Source of the DNA: Panacagrimonas perspica
Lineage (GTDB): Bacteria; Pseudomonadota; Gammaproteobacteria; Nevskiales; Nevskiaceae
Direction: 5' to 3'
Length of the DNA stretch: 64,000 nucleotides
Assembly: GCF_004364935.1 (NCBI RefSeq)
Contig: NZ_SOBT01000009.1
Coordinates: 333,994-397,993 of the forward strand
Positions 16,862 to 23,336 of the stretch are shown one piece after another. Positions within the stretch are counted from its first letter, which is position 1; every line of letters starts with the position of its first letter. The notes below the pieces were generated by a model, which worked only from the letters and a program-made list of their open reading frames with translations, searched no databases and was not told the DNA's origin. Both the position numbers and the translations under genes were made by a program.

Positions 16862-17671
16862 ATGCCTTCTTCTCCGGCTGCGCCTCCGTCGAATCCTCTC
16901 GCCGCACCGCCGGATGAGGCGGAGGACCGTGGCGCCGCTGCCGCCTCGAGCCTCGCCGCTGAACGCGCTGCTCGCGAGCAGGCCGAACTTGCGGCGCAGG
17001 CACGCGACCATTTTCTCGCGATCACGGCGCATGACCTGCGCTCGCCGCTCAATGGCATCCAGAGCTGGGCGAACGTCCTGCAGATGCAGATTCCCGCCGA
17101 CGCACCCGCACCGATGGTGCGCGCGCTGGCCGGCATCAGGAACGGCGTCGAACAGCAAGCACGGCTGATCGAAGAACTGCTCGACAAGGCGCGCGTGCTC
17201 GATGGCAGCGTTGAATTGAATATCGCGGAGATATCGCCTGCCCCGGCGATTCAAGCCGCGATTGCCCACGCAGGCGATGCGGCCTCGGCACGCGGGGTGC
17301 AGCTGGTCTTCGTCACGATCGATGCGCCGGAACGGATCCGGGCCGACGCATCCCGGCTGGAACAGATGACGCGTCTGCTGCTGACCGACGCTCTCGCATC
17401 GGCGCCGCGAGACAGCGAGATCCGGGTGACGCTTGCCGGAACGCGCGATGCGCTGAAATTGCGCGTGACGTGTCAGGCGAACACGCCCGGCATCGCCAGC
17501 GACGGCGCGCCGGCACAGGAACGTACGACGTCCGGCGATCCCGAGTCGCGAAGGGCCGATATCGGATGGCTGCTGATTCGCCGGCTGGCGGAACTGCAAG
17601 GCGGATCGCTCTCCATGAACGTGGTGAAGGATGCAGAAGACCCGGCACGAGAGGTGACGCTTCAGTTGTGA
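16862..17671 (+). CDS. histidine-kinase-like protein with degenerate ATP-binding domain
   Basis: The 269-residue soluble protein has an Ala-rich N-terminus, a coiled segment and an intact HisKA H-box (FLAITAHDLRSPLNGI, about residues 50-65). The region that should bind ATP has lost its motifs: the N-box reads RLLLTDALASAPRD (no Asn), there is no DxGxG (CQANTPGI instead) and no GLGL (ADIGWLLIRRL). It may act as a phosphotransfer or binding protein rather than a kinase. It lies 11 bases after the AsmA gene, so it is the last gene of that operon. Confidence 0.78.
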   Translation: MPSSPAAPPSNPLAAPPDEAEDRGAAAASSLAAERAAREQAELAAQARDHFLAITAHDLRSPLNGIQSWANVLQMQIPADAPAPMVRALAGIRNGVEQQARLIEELLDKARVLDGSVELNIAEISPAPAIQAAIAHAGDAASARGVQLVFVTIDAPERIRADASRLEQMTRLLLTDALASAPRDSEIRVTLAGTRDALKLRVTCQANTPGIASDGAPAQERTTSGDPESRRADIGWLLIRRLAELQGGSLSMNVVKDAEDPAREVTLQL

Positions 17672-17725
17672 AGTCCGCTTCGTGAGGCTCCCGCGCCGAC
17701 GTTGTTGCCGCACGAGCGACAACAT

Positions 17726-17765
17726 CCGGCCGCAGTGCGAAGCGTCTCGTCCGCACTTCGGCCGG
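17726..17765. terminator. hairpin between convergent kinase-like and PNPOx-like genes
   Basis: CCGGCCG (17726-17732) pairs with CGGCCGG (17759-17765), and inside it AGTGCG pairs with CGCACT, with one mismatch between. It lies in the 135-bp gap between convergent genes. There is no T tract. Confidence 0.45.
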
Positions 17766-17806
17766 AATGGATCAGGTACGCAGAGGGTCCCGGCTCCAAC
17801 CCGGAA

Positions 17807-18364
17807 TCAGGTCGCCGTATCCGACCCGATCCGCTGGCGCACATTGACCTTCTCGTTCTCGCCCACGTCGGCCACCTGGCCCGTCGCGAGCGCCTTGAGC
17901 ACGCCGAACAACTGCACCAGCTTGCTGTTGGCGGCATCCCAGTACTGGGCACTGACGGCGTCGACCTTCAGCAGTGCGATATCCGGATCGTCGACGCCCT
18001 TCGGAAACCAGGCCTTGAGGATGGGCTTCCACAGTTCGCGGATCTTCTCCTTGTCGCGCACCAGTTCCGCCGGACCCGACACCGACACGTAGCTGTTCTT
18101 GCCCGGATCGGCGTAGCTGACGCAGACCTGCGGATGAACGAGCACGTTGTCGACCTTCGCCGAGTAATCGTTGGTGAAGAACCACAGCTCCGAGTTCTCG
18201 TCGAGCTGCTGCGTGGCCATCGGACGCGCTCTCATCACGCCATCCGCGTCCATCGTCACCAGAGACGCAATCGAGATGTTGTCGATCAGTTCGCGCAGCT
18301 TGCTCATGCGCTCGGCCTTGGACTTCGCGACATCGCCGTGGTCGGTTGCAGTTGAATCGTTCAT
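17807..18364 (-). CDS. pyridoxamine-5'-phosphate-oxidase-like (general stress) protein
   Basis: The 185-residue FMN-binding split-barrel protein of the general-stress-protein-26 type has SIASLVTMDADGVMRARPMA near the N-terminus and WFFTNDYSAKVDNV, VCVSYADPGKNSYVSVSG further on. Homologues bind flavin; enzymatic activity is not established. GAGGAG lies eight bases before ATG. Confidence 0.87.
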   Translation of the reverse strand: MNDSTATDHGDVAKSKAERMSKLRELIDNISIASLVTMDADGVMRARPMATQQLDENSELWFFTNDYSAKVDNVLVHPQVCVSYADPGKNSYVSVSGPAELVRDKEKIRELWKPILKAWFPKGVDDPDIALLKVDAVSAQYWDAANSKLVQLFGVLKALATGQVADVGENEKVNVRQRIGSDTAT

Positions 18365-18456
18365 GTGAGGCTCCTCGTGGAAATGGGAACTTGGGCAGGC
18401 CGGTGGATTCGGCCCGCCGAATGGATCGGGGCTGCTTTTCTGTGCCGGTCCCGTCG

Positions 18457-18651
18457 CTACATCGGGATGGGAGACTGGGGCGGCGGCATCACCGGTGGAG
18501 GCATTGGCGGCACCGGCGGATCCGGCGTGTCGGGCGGGGGATAGGGCTTTGGCGAACCCGGCTCGGCCGGCGCAGGCGGCACGATGGGTCCCTGCATGGC
18601 GGGCAACACGTAGATGGGTTCGCGCATCAGCATGTCGACGTCTGGATTCAT
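18457..18651 (-). CDS. small proline-rich protein
   Basis: The 64-residue protein has residues 1-25 ordinary (MNPDVDMLMREPIYVLPAM) and the rest almost entirely Pro with Met, Ala, Asp and Gly (PPVPPMPPPVMPPPQ). No family is recognised. AGGAG eight bases before ATG supports translation. It follows the 18682-18987 gene by 30 bases, likely in one transcript. Confidence 0.5.
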   Translation of the reverse strand: MNPDVDMLMREPIYVLPAMQGPIVPPAPAEPGSPKPYPPPDTPDPPVPPMPPPVMPPPQSPIPM

Positions 18652-18681
18652 GGCACGACTCCTGGCTTTGCTTGCGACCGT

Positions 18682-18987
18682 TCAACCCGCCGCGGCGATG
18701 TGAACCTTCGGCGCCACCGGTTCCTGCGCTTGCGGGTCGAGTGATCCGCCGTCGCTGCGGGTGACGTGCTGCTGCGATGTCGGCGGTATCGCAGGCAAGA
18801 GCACTCGCATGTTCTGCGACATGCACACGCCTCCGAGAGCAATGATCGCGATCAGCGCGGCCACCAGCAGCGGCCTGGAGCGCGTTCGCTCCAGATCGAC
18901 CACCGGTTCGAGAAAGACATGTGAAGCGCCGCGAAGCAGGCGGGTGGAGAGCGCGGCGTTCGCAGTCGGCAGTTCGAGGGCGTTCAT
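18682..18987 (-). CDS. hypothetical single-pass membrane protein
   Basis: The 101-residue protein has one membrane helix (RPLLVAALIAIIALGGVCM, about residues 38-57) between a soluble N-terminus and a polar C-terminus containing Thr/Ser/Gln-rich sequence. No family is recognised. It lies between the small secreted protein gene (19049-19519) and the proline-rich gene, same strand. Confidence 0.55.
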   Translation of the reverse strand: MNALELPTANAALSTRLLRGASHVFLEPVVDLERTRSRPLLVAALIAIIALGGVCMSQNMRVLLPAIPPTSQQHVTRSDGGSLDPQAQEPVAPKVHIAAAG

Positions 18988-19048
18988 GACGGAATGCTCG
19001 TAGATGGATTCGGTGGATCAGCGCAGGTGACGCGGGCCCGGCGTGCCA

Positions 19049-19519
19049 TCAGCCCCACAGGAAGAGTTCGGTGCGACGACCGGAAGCCGGCACCTTCACC
19101 TCGCGTTCAAGCGTGCCGTGCGCGGTCCTCGCCTTGATCGAATAGGTACCGGGTTCCAGCGCAGCGAACACCATGGGATCGGAATTGCTGACCTTCAGGA
19201 TCTCCCCGCCCTTGCGGTCTTCGATGACCACTTCGACATCGGCCAGATAGCCGCCGGTCTTCTTCTCGGCGAAGACGAGCTGCAGGTTCATGTCCCTGAC
19301 CAGTGGCTTGAGCTGGGCGCGACCATCGATGCCGACACCGCCGGTCAGAAAGTCGATGCCGTTCTCCCGGCGCACCTCGGGTGCAGGCGGCATGCCGCTG
19401 AGCATTTTCGAAGAGGCGGGCGGCTCCGCGGCAATCGCAACAGGTGTCAGGACGGTGACGCAAGCGAGCGCGGCCGCCCGTGCGAGCGTCGTCGGATGAA
19501 GGCGACGGTGAAGGGTCAT
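19049..19519 (-). CDS. secreted protein with carboxypeptidase-regulatory-like fold
   Basis: The 156-residue protein has a signal peptide (about residues 1-30, ending VAIAA), then a domain with GGYLADVEVVIED and FAALEPGTYSIKARTAHGTLEREVKVP, similar to beta-sandwich carboxypeptidase regulatory or PEGA-type domains. It is probably periplasmic. AGGAGC precedes the ATG at 19519 by seven bases. First gene of a three-gene minus-strand cluster; a good sigma-54-type element lies about 98 bases upstream. Confidence 0.72.
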   Translation of the reverse strand: MTLHRRLHPTTLARAAALACVTVLTPVAIAAEPPASSKMLSGMPPAPEVRRENGIDFLTGGVGIDGRAQLKPLVRDMNLQLVFAEKKTGGYLADVEVVIEDRKGGEILKVSNSDPMVFAALEPGTYSIKARTAHGTLEREVKVPASGRRTELFLWG

Positions 19520-19616
19520 GGGTGAGCTCCTGGCTTGGGTGGAAACGACGTCGGGCGTGGAGTCGCATGTCGACGCTCCGTGGGGTCCTGCGCTCCGCCG
19601 GGGCGCGACGGGATCG

Positions 19617-19632
19617 CGCAATCGCTGTGCCC
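19617..19632 (-). promoter_or_regulatory. sigma-54-type -24/-12 element, secreted protein operon
   Basis: The minus-strand sequence GGGCACAGCGATTGCG has GGCAC, TTGC and exact GG-N10-GC spacing. It lies about 98 bases before the ATG at 19519. Confidence 0.6.
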
Positions 19633-19752
19633 GGGCACGCGATCTGCCCAACGTCCGGCCGTGAACACGCTTTCGTATCCGGACGTCATGCCGCTTTCGC
19701 CGATCAGGAATCCTCAGGCGCCGCCTTGCAGCGGCTTGCGCGAAGACCCTTC

Positions 19753-19765
19753 ATGCAAGGTGCAC
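19753..19765 (+). promoter_or_regulatory. candidate activator site ATGCA-AGG-TGCAC
   Basis: Exact TGCA-N3-TGCA dyad about 128 bp upstream of the -24 box at 19630-19631. It is a little further away than at the other units. Confidence 0.35.
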
Positions 19766-19985
19766 GCGCAACGGCGTTCGATGGCTGCGGGCTGCGCAGC
19801 AGACAACGCTTCCACCCGATTCCCGATTCCGCCAGGAACTGAGCGCGCGCTCCGGGCATGAGCCGCGCAACGATGCGAACTGCCTCTTCCACGCCGGACC
19901 CCGGGCCGTTCGCCACCCTCGATGCGATCGCCTTCACACGGAACGCCGACACGGATATGCGCCCGGCCTCGATCCCGAGATCGTC

Positions 19986-20936
19986 ATGACCCCTTCATTC
20001 CAAGCGCAGGCCCTGGCCGCACGGCTGCCCCGTGCCGTCTTCGCTGGCTGGCGCCTGACACGCGCCAGCGTGACGCGCTGGATCGACGATGGCGCCTCGA
20101 GCATGGGTGCGGCACTGGCGTTCTACAGCCTGCTGTCGATGGCACCGGTGCTGTTGATGGTCATCACGGTCGCCGGCCTGTTCTTTGGAGAGGACGCGGC
20201 GCGCGGCGCCTTGATCGGCGAACTGCGCGAGCTGTTCGGCGTCACCGGCGCGCAGGCGGTCGAGGCCATCCTCATCGCATCCAGCCAGCAGCAGGGCAGC
20301 ATCCTGTCGCTCGCCATCGGCATCGTGATGATCCTGGTCGGCGCAACGACCGTGTTCGCGGAACTCCAGAACGATCTCGATCGCATCTGGCGCGTGAAGT
20401 CCGATGCGACCGGCGGCGCCGTCCGACAACTCGTCCGCGTCCGCATGATGTCCTTCGGACTGATCCTGGGCGTCGGCTTCCTGCTCGCCGTCTCCCTGGT
20501 CCTGACAGCGGCCATCACCGCCTTCGGCGACTTCTGGAGCCGATGGTTCGTCGGCGCCGAAACCTTGCTGCAGTTCCTGAACACCTTGCTGGGCTTCGCG
20601 CTGATCACCAGCCTGTTCGCCCTGATCTACAAGGCCTTGCCCAGTGTCCACATTCCCTGGCGCGACGTCTGGGTCGGCGCGGCGCTGACGTCGCTGCTGT
20701 TCTCGGCGGGCAAGTATCTCATTGGCCTGTACCTGGGAACTGCCGCGGTGTCGTCGTCGTTCGGTGCCGCAGGCGCACTGGTCGCCATCGTCGTCTGGGT
20801 CTACTACTCGGCGCAGATCTTCCTGCTCGGCGCCGAATTCACGCACGAATATTCGCGCCTGCACGGCTCGCGGCTCGGACGGTCGGATTCGACCGAAGAC
20901 GGCGGGCGGCTCGACATCCCGGCGCTGAAACGCTGA
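19986..20936 (+). CDS. YihY/BrkB family inner-membrane protein
   Basis: The 316-residue protein has about six membrane helices and typical segments: DDGASSMGAALAFYSLLSMAPVL, LNTLLGFALITSLFALIYKALP and VWVYYSAQIFLLGAEFTHEYS. The family was once mis-called RNase BN; its function is unsettled (some members are linked to envelope stress or export). Start 19986 puts the amphipathic N-terminus before the first helix. No strong ribosome-binding site is seen. Confidence 0.9.
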   Translation: MTPSFQAQALAARLPRAVFAGWRLTRASVTRWIDDGASSMGAALAFYSLLSMAPVLLMVITVAGLFFGEDAARGALIGELRELFGVTGAQAVEAILIASSQQQGSILSLAIGIVMILVGATTVFAELQNDLDRIWRVKSDATGGAVRQLVRVRMMSFGLILGVGFLLAVSLVLTAAITAFGDFWSRWFVGAETLLQFLNTLLGFALITSLFALIYKALPSVHIPWRDVWVGAALTSLLFSAGKYLIGLYLGTAAVSSSFGAAGALVAIVVWVYYSAQIFLLGAEFTHEYSRLHGSRLGRSDSTEDGGRLDIPALKR

Positions 20937-21235
20937 CGGCGCTTCTCCCCGCGCAGCCTCCTGCGCGCCCCGCACTCCGGTCACAATGGCGGATCGGTCT
21001 TTCGACATGCGGGGCTTGCACTCGAAACGCCCGGCGCAACGGAGCGCTTCCACCGGCCTGGGCCGGTGTGGAATCGTTCACGAGCATTCCACTCCCACCC
21101 GGTTTCGAGAAGTCACGTCCGCATGGTCGCCAACGACCGCCCAACGCCTGATTCCATCCGACGATCCTGCCGCGGCCAGACGCGGCACGCCCTCCGGCTT
21201 ACCGTGCTCCCCAGTCCGATGTACAGACCCCGCAC

Positions 21236-21943
21236 ATGCTCCGGAAGCTAGCACTCGCGCTGTTGGCGTCGACGTGGTTCGTGTCCGCGCATGCCGCCGA
21301 GTGCCAGGACAGCGTGTTCCCGCTGCGGCTGACCAACGCCGACAATGTGCTGCAGGAGAACTTCGGCACCGCGATTCTGCTGGATCGGGAACGCTGGCTG
21401 TATCTGGCTCCGGCGCATGTCGTCACCCACGCGGATCGCATCTTCATCATCCGTCTGGTTGAACTTCGCGTGGTTTTCATCGATCCGGAAAACAACATCG
21501 CGCTGCTGGAGCCCAAGGATCCGGCCGTCATGAAGTTCTGGATCGGCCTTCTGGATCGCGACATCACGGCGCTGACGCTGGCGCCCGAGACCCCTGCTGC
21601 CGGCGAGGTGCTGGTCTGCAGCTATCCGTTGAAGTCGCTGACCGCAGAGCGCGCACGCATCGTTTCAGCCGCCGACATCCAGCCGAGCGCGCTCGACAAG
21701 CGGGGCTTCATGCGCATCGACAAGGAAATATTTCCGGGTGAATCCGGCGGCGCGGTGCTCGACTCCGAGCATCGCCTGGTCGGCATGGTCGTGACCTTGC
21801 TGACGCAGACCCGCGAACTCGTGAATCCCGGGGTTGCCATTCCGGTGGAGAAGCTTCAACAGGCGGTGACGCGCGCAACCGAACCGAGGCTCGAGATGGG
21901 CCCGCCCGCGCCACCGCACCTGACCCCTGCAGCGGCGCCCTGA
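21236..21943 (+). CDS. secreted trypsin-like serine protease, catalytic Asp apparently replaced
   Basis: The 235-residue protein has a signal peptide ending VSAHA, then a chymotrypsin-fold domain. The histidine motif is LAPAHVVT and the serine motif is FPGESGGAVLD. Where HtrA-type proteases have D-x(4)-DIAL, this protein reads DPENNIALLEP, with Asn at the expected catalytic Asp. The C-terminus is Pro/Ala-rich. No PDZ domain. It may be inactive or use another acidic residue. Confidence 0.75.
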   Translation: MLRKLALALLASTWFVSAHAAECQDSVFPLRLTNADNVLQENFGTAILLDRERWLYLAPAHVVTHADRIFIIRLVELRVVFIDPENNIALLEPKDPAVMKFWIGLLDRDITALTLAPETPAAGEVLVCSYPLKSLTAERARIVSAADIQPSALDKRGFMRIDKEIFPGESGGAVLDSEHRLVGMVVTLLTQTRELVNPGVAIPVEKLQQAVTRATEPRLEMGPPAPPHLTPAAAP

Positions 21944-22204
21944 CTAGAGGGCCGCGGGCCCTGGCGACTGCGGAACCTCCACCGGGATTTCGGCTGGCTG
22001 GCTCGCCGGCACTTCCTGCGGCGACGGCAGCGGATGCTCCCGGGCAGGCACTTCTGGCGCGGGCTGATGCCCCGGCACCCCACCCGGCTGGGGCCCGTTC
22101 GCGGCAGCAGCAGCCCCATTCAGCGCTTCGTACGACGGGCCTGCGTGAACCCGGCAACTGCTACGCAGGAAGGCATCTCGGGCCATCGGCATCGACCAGC
22201 TCAT
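21944..22204 (-). CDS. small proline-rich protein
   Basis: The 86-residue protein has a short N-terminus with Arg/Cys and a C-terminal half rich in Pro, Ala, Gln and Glu (PAPEVPAREHPLPSPQEVP). No family is recognised. The ATG at 22204 has AAAGGA nine bases upstream and a GG-N10-GC sigma-54-type element 50 bases upstream, both supporting expression. It resembles the proline-rich gene at 18457-18651 only in composition. Confidence 0.45.
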   Translation of the reverse strand: MSWSMPMARDAFLRSSCRVHAGPSYEALNGAAAAANGPQPGGVPGHQPAPEVPAREHPLPSPQEVPASQPAEIPVEVPQSPGPAAL

Positions 22205-22253
22205 GCATCCATTCCTTTGGATTGGCGCCGCAGCCTGCGGCATCAGCAAGCGG

Positions 22254-22269
22254 CGCAAACGCCGTACCC
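22254..22269 (-). promoter_or_regulatory. sigma-54-type -24/-12 element, proline-rich gene
   Basis: The minus-strand sequence GGGTACGGCGTTTGCG has GG-N10-GC spacing and a TTTGC -12 box, but GGTAC instead of GGCAC. It lies 50 bases before the ATG at 22204. Confidence 0.4.
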
Positions 22270-22315
22270 GCTCATTGCAGGCGACGGCAACATCCGCTCT
22301 CGCGGGAAGGCGGCA

Positions 22316-22708
22316 TCAACCTCCGTTCGCCTTGCGCTTCTCGTCAGCCAGCTTCATCGCAGCATCGTATGTGGCATCGGCATCGCTGCGGCACTTGTCC
22401 TGGTCCGCCGCGACGATGCCGTCGCAGCGTTGCTTGGCCACCTCGTGATCCGCACGAATCTTCTCGACCTCGATTCGATGGACGTCGTTCACGACGGTCT
22501 TGGCGGAGGCGCCGTCTTCGAAGTTCTCGACGGCGTCCTTCGTCGCCTCACCGACCTTCTCGTTGCCTTCCGTGCGCGCCTCGCTAATGTCGCGGCTCGT
22601 CTGGGAAGGATCTTCCTGACGATTGCAGGCGCCCAGCATCAGGCTTCCCGCCAAGGCGAGAATGGCAACGGCCGCCGACTGCTGGCGAGAAATGGTTTCG
22701 AACTTCAT
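22316..22708 (-). CDS. hypothetical lipoprotein
   Basis: The 130-residue protein has a signal peptide with lipobox LMLGAC, then a highly charged, probably helical mature region (EARTEGNEKVGEATKDAVENF, VEKIRADHEVAKQRCDG). It is likely an envelope-attached coiled-coil lipoprotein. AAGGAACGCCC precedes the ATG at 22708. No named family is recognised. Confidence 0.72.
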   Translation of the reverse strand: MKFETISRQQSAAVAILALAGSLMLGACNRQEDPSQTSRDISEARTEGNEKVGEATKDAVENFEDGASAKTVVNDVHRIEVEKIRADHEVAKQRCDGIVAADQDKCRSDADATYDAAMKLADEKRKANGG

Positions 22709-22848
22709 GGGCGTTCCTTGTTCTTCGTAGAGGTGGAAGCAGGCGCAACAGGATGCGTACCCGGGCCGTCGATCGGGCGATAACGGTGCGCCTCCACCCC
22801 CGATTTCGTGCACGCGTGGCGTTCTCTGCGCCGGGCTTCGCGCCTGAT

Positions 22849-22863
22849 CTTGCACCCGGCAAG
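22849..22863 (+). promoter_or_regulatory. candidate activator site CTTGC-ACCCG-GCAAG
   Basis: A perfect 5-bp inverted repeat with a 5-base spacer; read as TTGCA-CCC-GGCAA it matches the dyad at nine of ten positions. It lies about 89 bp upstream of the -24 box at 22945. Confidence 0.4.
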
Positions 22864-22943
22864 ACTGAACCTCATCGCGTCGCGAAATGCAGACCGAACA
22901 GGCGCTGCGGGAGCTTGCGTCCGCGGAAATTGCGCTGCACCCG

Positions 22944-22959
22944 CGGCACGACTTCTGCT
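22944..22959 (+). promoter_or_regulatory. sigma-54-type -24/-12 element, small membrane protein
   Basis: CGGCACGACTTCTGCT has GGCACG, TGC and GG-N10-GC spacing. It lies 40 bases before the ATG at 22999, the same spacing as for entericidin. Confidence 0.55.
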
Positions 22960-22998
22960 TCAGGGGAGAGTCAGCAATGCGTACGCAAGGGGCGAGCG

Positions 22999-23277
22999 AT
23001 GAATTCCTGGACCGACATTGGATTGATCATCGCGATCGTCATCGGGCTGATTTCCGCGGCGTCGCTTCCGATGGTGTCCGTCAACGCCGTCTCACCCGAG
23101 TCCTTGCGAATGACGCAGGTGAGCAACGAAGAGCCCTCGCCGTGGGCCCTGGTCAGCGAAGGCGAAGTCGACAACTGGGCCGTGCCGGCAGCGCTGCATG
23201 CCGACTCAACGGCAGGCGCCGCCACCGACGCGATCGGAAAACTGGATCCGCGTCAGGCGAGCGCCTCGGCGCGCTGA
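22999..23277 (+). CDS. small membrane-anchored protein
   Basis: The 92-residue protein has one hydrophobic N-terminal helix (IGLIIAIVIGLISAASLPMV) followed by a soluble, acidic and Ala/Ser-rich tail. No family is recognised. AAGGGGCGAG precedes the ATG. A competing frame with ATG at 22978 runs Arg-rich into the ligD end and is a shadow. Converges on ligD. Confidence 0.62.
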   Translation: MNSWTDIGLIIAIVIGLISAASLPMVSVNAVSPESLRMTQVSNEEPSPWALVSEGEVDNWAVPAALHADSTAGAATDAIGKLDPRQASASAR

Positions 23278-23336
23278 GTCGCGGCGCGAGATCATCCGGA
23301 CCTCGGTGGAAGGGATCGATCCCGGCGCGTCACCCC

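Larger units (their letters stand above)
19520..19985. other. 466-bp divergent intergenic region
   Basis: It holds the sigma-54-type element for the leftward gene (19617-19632) and a TGCA-N3-TGCA dyad (19753-19765). A weak GTG-initiated minus-strand ORF (19704-19952, 82 codons) has moderately coding-like third positions at its start, but no recognisable domain or ribosome-binding site; I do not call it. A GG-N10-GC element facing YihY (19854-19869) has a poor -12 box. Confidence 0.5.

Noticed and set aside
14289-17725. Very long minus-strand frames opposite the AsmA operon
   Set aside because: Compositionally biased (Arg, Ala, Ser) with no domain, opposite clear AsmA and kinase-like proteins.
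19854-19869. GG-N10-GC match facing the YihY gene
   Set aside because: -12 box reads CGC without T, and it is 117 bases from the start with no dyad.
22362-22379. GG-N10-GC match on the plus strand
   Set aside because: It lies inside the lipoprotein coding region and points at no gene.
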